A stretch of 64,000 nt of DNA from the NCBI GenBank assembly GCA_963575645.1, contig OY754464.1, positions 71,646,948-71,710,947 of the forward strand. The letters run 5' to 3'. Source of the DNA: Xanthostigma xanthostigma (taxonomy: Eukaryota > Arthropoda > Insecta > Raphidioptera > Raphidiidae). The notes beneath the pieces are model-generated. The model had not been told where the DNA came from. It ran no database searches and saw only the letters and a list, made by a program, of their open reading frames with translations. The position numbers were made by a program, and so were the translations under genes. This document shows positions 31,085 to 42,639 of this stretch, piece after piece; position 1 is the first letter of the stretch; each line of letters begins with the position of its first letter.

Positions 31085-31184
31085 TAATGAGAAAAAATTC
31101 GCAAGTTTATGGACAATAGTTATATTTATAATATATATTATAAATATAACTATTGTCCACAAACCTGCGAATTTTTTCTTATTA
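31085..31184. repeat. 100-bp palindrome
   Basis: GAAAAAATTCGCAAGTTTATGG reads into its complement CCACAAACCTGCGAATTTTTTC around ATAATATATATTAT. Arms of about 48 bp are almost perfect. Confidence 0.65.
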
Positions 31185-31204
31185 GTGTATTTGCCATAAG
31201 GCAC

Positions 31205-31314
31205 TTACACTATTGGCGTCGGTCGGATGGCGGGACCTAGGGGTCGGACCAAAATTTCTCGACGTTTCATAGCCTCCTAAACACTTTGGCACCATTTTTG
31301 GAAAAGTCTATTTA

Positions 31315-31362
<48 letters not shown>

Positions 31363-31930
31363 TATATATATATATAAGTGTACGGGCAATAACTTTCGAA
31401 GGAGTTAATTGATTTGGACGAAATTTGGTCCACATGTTGGAATCCATCACCGCACGAAGCCTATTTAAAATGGGCCCAATCGGGCCACTATAAGGGTAGG
31501 TTTTAGGGGTTGAAAAATGTTTTTGGGCCCAAAAATACCGAAAAATTTTTCGGAATCGTTTCAAAATTGAAATTTAACCCATTAGTAAAGATAAAAATGT
31601 GCTGCCAAAATTTTATTAAAATCGGCCCGGCAGGACCGGACTTAAAAATTTTATGAAAACGTTAGTTTGTAGATATGGATTTATATACTTAGTGAAGGGT
31701 GAATTTAATTTGCTAAATTGATAGTAATATCGAAATTAAGAAAAAAATATTATTTTAAGGGATGTATTAAGGGGTTAAATTTTGTATTTTGTCCAAAGAC
31801 AAAAGGATTAAATTCACATAATAAAGCCACACTGCCTATTATAGCAAATACACTATATTGTCGGCAGGGTTTTGCACTGCGACCCGAGTTTTTAACTATT
31901 ATCGATGGACACGATATCTAATATATACTG
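31205..31930. repeat. Dispersed repeat R6, copy 1, with TA microsatellite
   Basis: A TA-rich microsatellite lies at 31312-31376. GGGTAGGTTTTAGGGGTTG, AAAGATAAAAATGTG and GCACTGCGACCCGAG recur at 49565-49920. The microsatellite-flanking segment is also found, inverted, at 5500-5570. Confidence 0.55.
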
Positions 31931-32639
31931 TAGCTTTAATATAGGTATAAATATTATCTATTCTTTTGACTCGACTATGGTTATCATAAAACTTCTATGC
32001 TGATCACATTTTCGAATTATGTTATCGAAATATTTAAAAAATATATAAAATTTTCATAATAAAATTACACTGAATTCAGTAAGTGAAGCTTGCAGCAGGA
32101 AGTATTACACGCCATTAGATGAATGTAAAAAATCTGTAGTCATGAAGCAACAGTGCTTACGTCGTATTTTTGATATTTTTAGGGTTACTTACATCCGATG
32201 GAATAGCGGAACCCTTATGGAATTACTCTCGTGTCTGTCTGTCTGTCCATATGTCACAGCTTAGTTTCTCAGAACCTAATGAACGAAAAAATTGAGTTAA
32301 ATGAAGTAAACGAATTCCGACTTTGAGTTTTTTTGGAGGGACATATAAAAAAAAAAATTAAGTGCATAATGTGACAAAAATCCTCCCTGGTCTCCAAACT
32401 GTTGAGTGTAAAATTTCGATAAAATAGGGAATATCGGGCCCCACTCATTGTTTAAAGGAAAACCTGAACGAAAATCTCGTCTTAAAGTTCTCATGGAAAA
32501 CAGAATGGTACGGAACCCTCTCCAATTTTGACCGCACTAATCTCCTAAACCCCATTTTAATGAAATATTGTAAATGTGTCTTGCTTGGCGCAACTTACGC
32601 TATAGGATAGTTTTTATTATATATTTTGTACAAAATAAC
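31931..32639. repeat. Spacer with AGGGTTCCGTA-type insect repeat at about 32170-32530
   Basis: TTTTTAGGGTTACTTACATC begins and GGTACGGAACCCTC ends the unit, inverse-type ends related to 8237-8320. It has GTCTGTCTGTCTGTCC inside. No coding sequence. Confidence 0.45.
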
Positions 32640-32835
32640 CATGTTTTCTCAAAAAAACTGTTTAGTCAGATGTAACGACATCTGATAGAATTTACTCAAA
32701 GCTATTAGTTCAGAAGCAAACAAATAAAAAAACTGTTTTAGTACCAAGTAGCGACATCTGACAGAATTCGCACAAAGCTATTAGTTCAGAAGCAAACCTG
32801 GCAGAATTTGCTCAAAATTAGTTCAGATGCCGGGC

Positions 32836-32905
32836 CGCAAACGAAATACATTTTGAAGAATTATATCTAACGCACCCGGGTGAAACCGGGACGAACCCCA
32901 CTAGT
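32836..32905 (+). mobile_element. Helitron-like 3' end
   Basis: CACCCGGGTGAAACCGGGAC then CCCCACTAGT (ending 32905) matches the HL 3' end. Upstream (32650-32830) is a partial direct duplication of GCTATTAGTTCAGAAGCAAAC. Confidence 0.5.
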
Positions 32906-33550
32906 GTTGTATATAATAGTAATAGATATTACAGCCAATGTCCATCGTGAAGGTCAGTTTTAAATATTGGTGAAAAAAAGTTTGAAATCGGATGAGTAGT
33001 TTCGGAGATTACCTCCTTTATAATATTTTTATTATTATATACCTAGTATAAATATAGTCTGCTATTTTATAGGAGACATGTGCAAAAAATGTAATATGTA
33101 TTTATGACTCGCGTTATTGTTAAAACTCGCTGTGCTCGTTTTTCAATAATGCCATAACTCGTACATATAATAATAAATGCATTTACGTTCTAGAAACATA
33201 AACTATTAATCCGAAGGAATAAATAAATTATCGGAAAAATTGACATACGCTATTTTGTATTGTGTTTACAGATATAACAATACAATCAATTCAACAATTC
33301 ACTTGAGTTTAATGAAGGTAATCGGCGCTCTTCTCTTTTGTACTTTTCCATTCTTTTTAAAATTAAATCGGTGATGTACCCTAGTACAGTTTTCAATTAA
33401 AGAATGTCGAAAATATTAGTTAATAAATACATTACTCTTACTTCTTTTCCAGTGGTGGTTTTGCAGCACAACCAAAATCTTAAGTACTTCATAATTTTAG
33501 AAGGAATTATATTTTCCACATTTAGCCAATATTAAATGTTAGAACATGGT
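32906..33550. other. No recognised feature
   Basis: AT-rich spacer. Confidence 0.35.
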
Positions 33551-33554
33551 ATAA

Positions 33555-33945
33555 AAGTCGCTGCACACGAGGTTGAAAGCACTGCTGGGACTTTCTGCTG
33601 GCCGGCAGGCAGGCTACGAGGCTTAAAATGACGTCAGTGCGGGCTCGCCTGCTAGCTCACAAGATGGATTTTAAAATTATAAGTCCCTGCTTGCTCTGAG
33701 CAAGAACCAATCAGGAAATAGTATATCTTGTCACAAACACTGTGTGTTCTGTTCAGAGACAATAAACGTCCACTTTTGTCCACTTATTATCACTGCGCTC
33801 GCACCGAACCTAACTACAAAGCAAGCTTGAAAAGACATCTCGTGTGAAGCGAGCACATTAAACCAATCAAGAAAACCAACGCTAGAAAACTAATAGTCAA
33901 ATCTAGCAAGGAATCTAGCGGCAAAATCAGCCTCTTCGAAGTAGA
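33555..33945. mobile_element. PIF/Harbinger-like MITE PH3, right end missing
   Basis: Starts TAA then AAGTCGCTGCACACGAGG and parallels 35093-35535 (CTGGCCGGCAGGC, ATGACGTCAGTGCGGG, GAACCAATCAGG, CTAGCAAGGAATCTAGC), then diverges before the right terminus. It contains a perfect CRE palindrome (33629-33636) and a CCAAT box (33707-33711). Confidence 0.6.
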
Positions 33946-34027
33946 GTGGGAAAAGCGATCAGTAGCGGCGTGATTAGTAATTTTAGGGGCAATCTGTACT
34001 GTCATGCGTCTCGACTTTGTTGAAAAT

Positions 34028-34318
34028 AAATATAGTTTAAATAAAACTAAAAAACACGCTTTATATCGAACTAAAAAGTAAAAAATATTTTTTTTAAAAT
34101 AAGCTTAAAACAATAATGAATAAAAAATACAAGTATTATTATGAAAAAAGCGTGGGGCGCTTTGTTCCACATTTTCGTACATCGAGCGCCCCACGCTTTT
34201 TTCACAATAATACTTGTATTTTTTATTAATTATTCTTTAAAGCTTATTTTAAAAAAAATATCTTTTACTTTTTAGTTCGATATAAAGCGTGTTTTTAAGT
34301 TTTTTTAAACTATATTTA
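34028..34318. mobile_element. Fold-back element FB3, copy 2
   Basis: Same arms and loop as 13627-13848 (AACACGCTTTATATCG, AAAGCGTGGGGCGC, TTTGTTCCACATTTTCG), with an extra AATACAAGTATTATT block inserted symmetrically in both arms. The symmetry implies the whole fold-back was copied or one arm templated the other. Confidence 0.75.
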
Positions 34319-34384
34319 TATTCAACTTTTTAGTTCAATTTATTGTCAAAAATTTGCCGAAAAAAAAAAACAACTTTTTTTTTC

Positions 34385-34472
34385 GGCGTGAACGGAATTA
34401 GAACCCATGATCCGTGATTCCGAGAGTTCACGTCAGCGAAGACCCGTGCCTTAGACCGCACGGCTAACCAGT
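34385..34472 (-). pseudogene. tRNA-Leu/Ser-like segment, SINE-type
   Basis: Minus strand: TTAGCCGTGCGGTCTAAGGC (A box with a Leu/Ser-type D arm), a long variable region and GGGTTCTAATTCC (B box). Arms do not fold cleanly. Downstream is GCCGAAAAAAAAA and upstream a GTATGTATGTATG stretch, so this is a tRNA-derived retroposon rather than a tRNA gene. Confidence 0.5.
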
Positions 34473-34599
34473 GTAGTTACAGTGCTGGCATATTATACTA
34501 CAGTAATAAACCACTTGCTGTAGTCCAAACGAAGGTTACAAACAAACATACATACATACATACAAACTTACAAGTGAAGTTAATATAAAGCGTGTAAAA

Positions 34600-35089
34600 T
34601 AGACTCGCCCGACCCGAAACTCGCATTTGCGCAAAAATGACGCTGCTATCTTCCTTCAATACCATTCTGCACAAATATCAGATATCATATCGGTTTCAAA
34701 GAAACGATACGCAGTATCGAAAGTATCGTTCAGACCGTAGAGGGGGCGCGAAAGTATATGAGTGAGAGAGAGAGTTTCAGTTCTACCGAGCGACAACTCT
34801 CGCTTTTATTTAAAATAATTTTCAACAGAAAGTAATGTTGATGGTTTTCATTTTAGAAAGCAATAACGGAAATACATAATGCATAGAATTGTTTTTATAT
34901 GCACAGGCAGTACTTTATGCTTATACACGAGTGCTTTTTATTAGATATTTTTCGTTTCTTATACAAGATGGGCGAGCGTTTTTATAACCCTGCAGTTTTC
35001 ACTAGGGGTGGACATTAATTAAAAATTATCGATATTTAAAAAAACCCATACGTCAGGAAGCGATATATCGATATAAATTCATCCTTTGC
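34600..35089. other. No recognised feature
   Basis: Short ATCGATA-type palindromes near 35025 and 35063; no gene. Confidence 0.3.
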
Positions 35090-35092
35090 TAA

Positions 35093-35535
35093 AGGCCGCT
35101 GCACACGAGGCTAGAAACGATGCCAGAAATGCTGCTAGGAGTTTTGCCAGCCGGTAAGCTGGGTACGAAGCTAGAAATGACGTCACTGCGGGCTGCCTTG
35201 CTAGCTCAGAAGATAGGTTTTAAAATTAGAACGGAGGCTATTTTTCCTGCTAGATTTGTTGCTAGGTGTGAGCAAGAACCAATCAGGAAGCAGTATCTTC
35301 ACGTGGGCACTTGAACACCCACATGGCGTCATTCTGCCAGACAACAGACACGTTTAGCTCTGTGTTTATATTCGAACTGTCACTGCGCGCGCACCAGATC
35401 TATCCACAAAATATGCTTGAAAAATAATGTCGTGTGCGAGCACTTAACAGCAATCAAGAATCCCAGCGCTAGAAAACTAGTAGGCAAATCTAGCAAGGAA
35501 TCTAATAGCGTTTCTAGCCTCGTGTGCAGTGGCCC
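35093..35535. mobile_element. PIF/Harbinger-like MITE PH3, complete
   Basis: Ends AGGCCGCTGCACACGAGG and the inverse GGGCCACTGCACACGAGG, with TAA duplications at 35090-35092 and 35536-35538. It carries a perfect CRE TGACGTCA (35178-35185) and a CCAAT box (35279-35283), both shared with the copy at 33555. The 64-codon frame inside is spurious. Confidence 0.8.
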
Positions 35536-35854
35536 TAAGGCATAGTTCGTTATTTTCTTGGAGATCGTTAGATGCAGCTACCGACAACGTCAGACTGCAC
35601 TCTTTGCTGAATTATGCAACTAATGTATCAAGAAAGCTCGATTGTTGAAAATATTTCAGATACTTATTCGTGAAGTCACGCTACTCCACATCATGGATTC
35701 CGATGAGGCTGCACTCTTCACGCGCAGGCGCGCGAATATAAATCAAACGAATGAAAGTGCAATTAAGTATTGGACATCCCTGCTGATGTCAAATCGTGCA
35801 ATCGAATGAGAGTTTTCGAATAGATTAGTAATTGTCAAATTGCGCGTTTTTAAC

Positions 35855-36532
35855 ATGTCCCTTTTTGATGAATTCAAATTATGATCATGGTGTCATTCGA
35901 TTCGGAATGGCATTTAGAAACTTTTTGAAAAAATTAAAGTGAGGGTCGAAAAAATTGCAAAAGTTATAAACATTTTAGTAAATGAAAAAAGAGGGGTTTG
36001 TTTTTTTGCGAATACCTCAAAAAATATTGCAGATATCTGAAATCACAAAATAGATCCTGAAAGAGCAAGAAATTTTCTACAAGAATTCTCATCTCTCGGA
36101 ACACTACCACCTATATTTCTAATTTTAATTTAGAGCTGACAATAGGCCTAAATTTTTTTTTCTATTTTTTGTATGATATTCAGTATTTTCGTGTCTTTTA
36201 TAGCTTGTCGTATAAAAAATTGAAAACAAAATGTTAAGCTCTATTTTCATATGTAAATTAAAATTAGAAATATTGGTGGTAGAGTTGTACGGGAAATGGC
36301 ACTTTTTTGTAGGAAATTTCCTGCTCTTTCAGAATCTAATTTCAGATATCTGTAATAGTTTTTGAGATATTCTCAAAAAATCAAGCCCCTCTTTTTTCTT
36401 TTAATAAAATGTTTACAACTTTTGCAATTTTTTCATCCCTCACTTTAATTTTTTCAAAAAGTCCAAATTGAATGGACACCATGATCATAATTTTCTGTGA
36501 AGGAGGACTGAAATTCATCAAAAAGGAACATT
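35855..36532. mobile_element. Long fold-back element FB6
   Basis: ACATGTCCCTTTTTGATGAA is mirrored by TTCATCAAAAAGGAACATT at 36513-36532. The arms run about 300 bp with matches such as TGATCATGGTGTC, GCAGATATCTGAAATC and CTAATTTTAATTTA. They have diverged clearly, so this is an old insertion. Confidence 0.7.
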
Positions 36533-36872
36533 CGAACTAAACTAAAACAAGCGTGCGTGCAATAATTGGTTAACGTCAACATATAAACAATACATGTTTG
36601 TTGTTACGAGCGTAAAGAAGCTTTACTTCAAAAGTAGCAAGTATTGTGTGCTAACCCTGAGATGATCCAAGATACATCTAAAATATTCTTGGTTATTGAA
36701 TGGTTCACATTACTAGCGTCTGAACTAGATGAAACACTGATGTAATATAAATATGTAGATGTATTCATAGTGTTTCAGATAGAATTCACACAGTTCTGAA
36801 GAAGTTCTTTTGATCTAAGTCAGTGTACAAGGAATACCGTCGTTCACATAGCCGTAGACTGCACACTATATT
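36533..36872. other. No recognised feature
   Basis: Spacer; CTGAAGAAG at 36797 has no GAAA partner. Confidence 0.3.
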
Positions 36873-38187
36873 CATAGGCGTACCCAGCTTTTGGTTCAGG
36901 GGGGCAAATCAGAAATGTATTAAGTCGGGTCCCCCTCGCTTTTTTTGTCCTACACACTTCACGAAGACACCTACACGAAAAATTAGGTGTGTAGGGGAAA
37001 CGCCCGCGGGAGACTCTGTTTTATAGGTAGTCAAATAAATAAACATAAATTTAATAAGAGGTTGAGCCGTTGTACGAAGATAATGAAAAAAATCTGAAAT
37101 AAAGTTTTTTTAATAGATTTTTTTATAACAAAATTTTCTGTAAATTAAGAAAACCACGACGCAAGTGAAACTTTTATTGGATTGTAGGCGTTGGATTTCT
37201 AGACACTTATCCATCACGATTAATTATAAACAACAATATTCACATGAATACAAGAATAAAAACATGTAAACACTGTACAGCACTTGCCCGCATGACAGAC
37301 TGACTATGTGTTATACATACTACACGGTCAGCTGATGCTAACCATGGGCGCCGCCATATTGGCCTTGGGTGCTCTACCGAGCGCCTACTCCGAACGCCTT
37401 TCACTTTACCCCTACTCCGCGGCCGCCTGTAATGCGACATGCAACAGACGGCTAGAAAAATTCGGGGCGATAGAATAAAAGTTTCACTTTAAAAATCCGA
37501 AATCATTAGGAGATTTATAAAGTTAAAAATTAAAAAAAAAAATTTACATGTAGTCTTATGGAAAATATGTCAACCTAGCGTGCAAACGGTACATTTTAAT
37601 TTTTTGCAAATAACCAATATAATCGATATCTTACGCATATTTTTATATTTTTTCCAATTTAATTAGGAGACTTTTAATGAATAAAAAAATTATTAAACCT
37701 TGCACTTTTCTATTATGGACTTTTATTCTTGACAATTTTAACAATTTTAACTGAATTTTCGACTTTTTAATGATTTAATTTTAGTTTTTATTACTTCTAA
37801 TTTCTTTTTTTAATTATTTACTGCAAAAAATATGTAAAATACAGATATTTACATAAATTAATTTTTTCTATAACCTAACTTTGTACGAAAAATTCAAAAG
37901 TTAGTCCATTAAGTAAAATACTGAAATAATTAATTAATATTAAAAAGAATTATTTATTTATGGCTTTATGACAATAATTTATTAGTAGGTATCATCGACT
38001 TATAACGTTTTGTAAAAATTTATTATGTAAAAGTTCCCATTTAGAATTCGACTTACTTTTGATTGGGACTGTAACGCAACCTCCTTAAATGTGCATTTAT
38101 TTAATTTAAATTAGACATTTATTTTAAAAGTAATTTTCGAGGATCTTCAGCAAAACGGGGGCAGTCCCTCCCTTGGGTACGCCCATG
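36873..38187. mobile_element. hAT element, H2-related, 1.3 kb
   Basis: Ends CATAGGCGTACCCA and the inverse CATGGGCGTACCCA with exact 8-bp duplications ACTATATT at 36865-36872 and 38188-38195. A GC-richer internal patch (37320-37450) is flanked by AT-rich DNA. No transposase frame survives; probably an internally deleted derivative. Confidence 0.85.
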
Positions 38188-38394
38188 ACTATATTATATG
38201 TACATCTTATCGACATAATATAATCTCAAACCCAATACAGAGTGATCCAGAATGTCAACACAAATACGATGTTTCAGAGACTGAACAAATGAGGTGCTAC
38301 ATTTACGGACGGACATGATTCATCCGTTCGTAAGACGTAAATATATGGGAATCATGGGTCCAGTACGATAACTCGATGTGTCCAAATTTTAACG

Positions 38395-38530
38395 TTCAAT
38401 TTTGACGTTCCAAAAAAAAAACTTTGGAGATTATTCACAAATTTCCTCAAAAATACGTAAAAATAAGGAATTAGGTACTTTTCGTCTTTCACTGTCATTT
38501 TTTGAATCTAACCAATCAGAAATCTCTCCT
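38395..38530. repeat. Repeat R4, copy 2
   Basis: Matches 26915-27040: TTCACAAATTTCCTCAAAAATACG, TTTCACTGTCATTTTTTGAA, CTAACCAATCAGAAATC. Confidence 0.5.
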
Positions 38531-39050
38531 AATATATAAAGCTGAAGAGTTTGTTTATAATATATTTTACATACTCGTATAATATAGTATGGTTGTCCGG
38601 TCTCTCTATATATAGTAACGGATTACAAAATCCACATACTGTGAGAGTTGTTTTTTAATGAATTATACTGACGTTAGCTCAATTAATTCAAATAAATAAA
38701 AGCGTAACTTAGTTTGTAATTGAACAGTTTTAAAGATTCCTAGAGCAAATTTTCAATTTTCATCACTTTTTTTGTACCTATCTTCTACCTATACTAATAT
38801 ATAAAGCTGAAGAGTTTGTTTCTTTAGTTGAACGCGCTAATCTCAGGAAATAGGTACTGGTTCGAATTGAAAAAAAAATTTTGTTGGATAGTCAATTAAC
38901 AATTTATCGAGGAAGGCTATAGTCTATATAATATCACGCTACGACCAATAGGAGTGGAGCATCAATGAAAAATGTAACTCAAAATTTGTCCGTCCGACAA
39001 AAACTTTTGAACGGTAACTCCGATCATTAAATTAAACTATTTTTCTTCAT
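38526..39050 (+). mobile_element. Two Helitron-like HL 5' ends
   Basis: CTAATATATAAAGCTGAAGAG occurs at 38528 (short fragment) and at 38797. The second copy runs through GAACGCGCTAATCTCAGG and TATCGAGGAAGGCTATAG before losing its tRNA-like module and 3' end at about 39030. Confidence 0.55.
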
Positions 39051-39379
39051 ACTCGATTGAAAGTAGGTACATATTTTCGGCATCAATTGTAAGGCAGAAA
39101 GTCTAACATTTACTCCTTGGTGGGATTACATGTACCGATGAGGAAAGTTCGTACGTTCGGGCGGTAGTAAAGCTAAACAATCAATCAACATGTTGTTTAG
39201 ATGTGTTTCCATAGCAATCCTATTACATTTTAGCTAATAGTTGCGAACAGCTGCTATTCGTGTTTTTACGTATAACCTCAAAGCTTCTTGCTTGGAATTT
39301 TTCTGTGTTTTTATGTAATTAATAAGTAAATAATTAATTAATGTATTTAATAAGCGGGCTTACGACCGAGGTATGAAGA
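39051..39379. other. No recognised feature
   Basis: AT-rich spacer. Confidence 0.3.
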
Positions 39380-39510
39380 AAAATAGTATACACCACACTG
39401 GTCGAAAGTTTGATATTCTTGCACTGCACGCCATGATGCCCTCAGCTCGCTCATGGCGCGCAGTGCAAGAATATCAAACGTTCAGCCCTTGTAGTGTAAT
39501 ATACTATTTT
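39380..39510. repeat. 130-bp fold-back
   Basis: AAAATAGTATA and TTTGATATTCTTGCACTGC are mirrored by GCAGTGCAAGAATATCAAA and TATACTATTTT. The loop is GCCCTCAGCTCGC. Flanking GAGGTATGAAGAAAA also occurs at 40-55. Confidence 0.65.
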
Positions 39511-39519
39511 CTTAGTTCA

Positions 39520-40060
39520 TTCAGCGCATCGAACTCTAGAAATTCTCAAAGATACAAAACTATCGCACTTCTTCCTGGTTAACATCCTATGTAGCGCTGT
39601 TTCTACTGAACTGTATAGTCCACAAAGAACGTTGAATGATAATAATCATTCTGCTTTAAAATGAAATAAGAGTGGTAAACAACATCAAAAGCTCCACGAT
39701 CTGTAAATAATATACCACAAAAATTTCAATACAACAGCAGATCTGTGCCTTCTCCATTTTATCAAAGACATTCTTTTGTCACTAATGACACAGGGTAACT
39801 GGGTAAATAATAATGGTCTGAGCTATACTTCTTCTTGTCGGGCCGATGTTACTAAACAGCAGATTTTAAGCGTTACTAAAGGGATTTCAAGTTTGAAACG
39901 ATTCTAAAAATTTTATTGGTATTTTTGATTCCAAAATCAATTTTCAACTCCCAAAAATCACTGTTCAAACGGCTGTGATACATTCCAACCTTACCGACTT
40001 AGAGCAGAATCGGAATATAAGTGACACATTGAAGGAGATTTATTTGGTTGAGGAACAATT
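39520..40060. other. No recognised feature
   Basis: Spacer upstream of the hammerhead-like palindrome. Confidence 0.3.
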
Positions 40061-40070
40061 GAAAAATAAG

Positions 40071-40165
40071 CTTTACCAGAGTATCGCTTGTAGTCAATGT
40101 TTCGAAAAATATATTTTCATCTTCAGGGCCTCAATGAAAATATATTTTTCGAAACGTTGGCCACT
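40071..40165. mobile_element. Hammerhead-bearing palindrome HF2, fused to a SINE
   Basis: CCAGAGTATCGCTTGTAGTCAA and GAAAATATATTTTTCGAAAC-type arms are mirrored around CTTCAGGGCCTCAATG. The right arm continues without a break into the SINE-like sequence at 40165, so the palindrome may be the SINE's own 5' end in inverted duplicate. Confidence 0.55.
40099..40126 (-). ncRNA. Hammerhead-ribozyme-like core of HF2
   Basis: Minus strand: CTGAAGA (40126-40120), a stem II of A/T pairs GAAAA with TTTTC, then GAAAC (40103-40099). The opposite arm (plus, ending GAAAC at 40155) has a degenerate first half. Confidence 0.4.
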
Positions 40166-40545
40166 AGCGATACTGGGTTAGAATCCCGGCGTGGATAGAG
40201 GTAGCTGGGACTTTTTCTTACTGCCTCTCTCCGAGAAACGGTAATTCCTGTACCGGCCATCTTGTTAAGGTTTTCCATGGTTTTCCTCAATAATTTCAGA
40301 TAAATATCGGGATGGTTCCCTTATTCAAAACCATGGTCGATTATCTGTAAAACTCCTATGCTCAAAATTTGCCTACCTTATCCTAATGCCCTAAAATTCC
40401 TTCATTCAAACATTGCTATTAATTAGTTGAAGTTGAAAAATGTAGAAAATAACAAGAAGTGTGGAAAATAGTAACGGTGCGAATAGCGTCTGTTATGTCA
40501 TAAAGTCGAGAAACGGACGTTAAACGCATTATTATTATTATTATT
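40165..40545 (+). mobile_element. SINE-like retroposon with (ATT)n tail
   Basis: GGGTTAGAATCCCGGC resembles a pol III B box. Then come AAGGTTTTCCATGGTTTTCC and GGGATGGTTCC, a body common in arthropod SINEs, and a 3' end GACGTTAAACGC followed by (ATT)n at 40528-40545. The A box region is not clear. Confidence 0.55.
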
Positions 40546-41029
40546 GAAGCCGCCATATTGATTTTTTAATATATAAAATCGTTGAAGTGTACCTATTGTA
40601 GTCGGAACTACACGGGTATGCAAAATTTCAACCTAATGGAATAACCGGAAGTGCTTCAAAATAGATTTGCAAGTTCAATAAAAGCTTATAAAAAATCAGT
40701 AAATTCTCAGGAATTATAAACGATTGAATATTTACTAATTAATTTCTCTGTTTTGTCTATTTAAAAGGTTTTGTACATTTGAAACAAACAATAACTTACT
40801 GACGCTCTGTGAATGCTCTCAATTTCATTCGCTTGCCCACACAACTCACTGGTACCGCTAGTTAGACAAGACAGTATAAGATATTCCATAAAATCGTAAA
40901 AAAATTCACTTCAATATTTACTCGCTCAAGTTTGTGTTTACCATTACTTACGAACTATATTTCAACAAAAATGTTTTCCTGTTTTTGTAAGAAAATGTTC
41001 GTTTTAGGAAATCAATTAAAGTTCTCAAG
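40546..41029. other. No recognised feature
   Basis: AT-rich spacer. Confidence 0.3.
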
Positions 41030-41464
41030 AGCCAATGAGCTTATTTCGAAAGGAATTTGATATGAGCTGAATCTTCGTAGAATTATATTTATACTTTCGA
41101 TGATGAAGGTATCGAAGTGCCAGGCCACCAGATACTTTGTACCAAAAGATGTTTAAATTTTTGAAAGCTGTGCCAACTGCAAACATTGCCGGATTATGTT
41201 CAGTTTATAAAAAAAAGTTAAAAAGCATAGATTTTTAGGAAAAAAATTGAATTTTACAATCAATGCTCTCATTGAAAATTTGGCTGTCTATAATATCGGA
41301 CTTTAGGCATTTTTGTACAATTAATAGGAAAAAAGGTTCTAAACTTTAAAATTAGAAAAATTGAATCCTTAAAAAATAATGTTTTTTTCGTTTTCAATTT
41401 CAAAAAAAAAAATGTTATTTATTTTTAACTTTTATAAGCTTCTAAAGACATAAATAAAAAAATA

Positions 41465-41595
41465 AAGAATAGTTACTTCTTCCCACAACAGTTTTATTAG
41501 TGGATGTATATTTCGGGAGCTATGCTCTCATCTTCAGATCCCGAAATGTACATTCGCTAATAAAACTGTTGTGGGAAGAAGTAACTATTCTTTAT
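41465..41595. mobile_element. Hammerhead-bearing palindrome HF3, copy 1
   Basis: AAAGAATAGTTACTTCTTCCC and AACAGTTTTATTAG are mirrored exactly at 41560-41595; the central loop is GCTATGCTCTCATCTTCAGAT. Nested in the hAT element. One half of the same family is at 56995-57085. Confidence 0.7.
41510..41537 (-). ncRNA. Hammerhead-ribozyme-like core of HF3 copy 1
   Basis: Minus strand: CTGAAGA (41537-41531), stem II GAGAGC with GCTCCC (one mismatch) around ATA, then GAAAT (41514-41510). Confidence 0.35.
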
Positions 41596-41859
41596 TTTTT
41601 TTATTTTTGTTTCAACCACAGTGCTCTTAATATTTGTATTCTAAAGACATACCAGTATAGATCAAATTTTTGAGAACATGACAAAAAGAAAAAAAATTGT
41701 TGACACGGTTTAGTGAGGTACTTTTTATTTCTAAGTGGTGCTTCTTGGTGCCCCCTGAGACGTGATGCCCTAAGCAATTGCTTAATTTGCTTATAGGTTA
41801 ATCCGGCACTGACTGCAATTGATAATCGGTAATAAAAATGTCGATTGTAGGACCTATAT

Positions 41860-41960
41860 TACCATTCCAACTCATAAATGTGGAATGGTACTAATTTAGG
41901 TCAAAATTTACTTTTCAAAACTTTATATTTTTCGTTTTGAGGTTAAACTAGAAATTATAA
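41860..41960 (+). repeat. Repeat R7, short copy
   Basis: Begins with the hairpin TACCATTCCAAC...GGAATGGTA, followed by TTTAGGTCAAAATTTAC and TTTTTCGTTTTGAGG. Longer copies at 58027 and 58681. Confidence 0.55.
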
Positions 41961-42639
41961 TAATATTATGTAGTAATTTATCGACTATCATTTTAAAAAT
42001 CACGTTTGAAATTCAATAGTCAATGACATCTTGATTTGAAATATTGATTATTAATTTTAGATTTCAGAATTTAAAAAAAAAATTCAAAATTCCAGAGTAG
42101 CAAGAAATTTCACTGAACTTAATTAACTACAAGAATTTTGAAAAACATATTTTTTATTTTATAATGACCGCTATCATTTCTTGTCCACATCCTAAAAGAT
42201 TCTAACGTTGACATATTTTTACTTTGCCAAAAAAAGTTGAGCCAATACTCTTGTTAACGCTTAAATTTTCATCTGTTATCGTCAAGTAACAGCTTTCAAA
42301 AATTCTAACAGCTTTTGGTGCGGAAGTGACCACTGGAAGCCTGATGCTTTCAAAGTAGGTAAAAAAGACTATTCTACGAAGTTTCGGCTTTTATCAAATT
42401 CCTTTCGAAATAAGTTCATTGGATCTTGGACTATTATATAGCACACTATGAAAAATAGAACATCTTTTAATATAATATTTTGTTCAGCACATAAAATGCC
42501 AAAGCAATTTCGCTACGTGCGATGTGTTGTTATAATATACTTTTTCAGCAATGCTGGGTGTGGTGGACCCTTTTATTAGCTGGTTGTTGAACGAGTTTAT
42601 GTAAATGAAATTGCAAAATTTTTGTAGAAATTTCATACT

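Larger units (their letters stand above)
41184..41811. mobile_element. hAT element, non-autonomous, carrying a nested palindrome
   Basis: Ends CATTGCCGGATTATG and the inverse CAGTGCCGGATTAACC. Flanks ACTGCAAA (41176-41183) and ACTGCAAT (41812-41819) agree at 7 of 8. The right subterminal part (GGGCATCACGTCTCAGGGGG on the minus strand) is typical of this hAT group. Confidence 0.7.
41030..42425. mobile_element. TIR element holding a hAT insertion
   Basis: CCAATGAGCTTATTTCGAAAGGAATTTGAT at its left end is mirrored by ATCAAATTCCTTTCGAAATAAG at about 42395-42420, and CTTCGTAGAAT follows in both arms. The interior contains the hAT element 41184-41811 with its own nested palindrome, and repeat R7 at 41860. 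Confidence 0.6.

Noticed and set aside
30995-31085. Further hammerhead core (CTTCTTCAGG near ATTGAAACGCTGG)
   Set aside because: CTGAAGA lies on the minus strand and GAAAC on the plus strand, so they cannot form one core.
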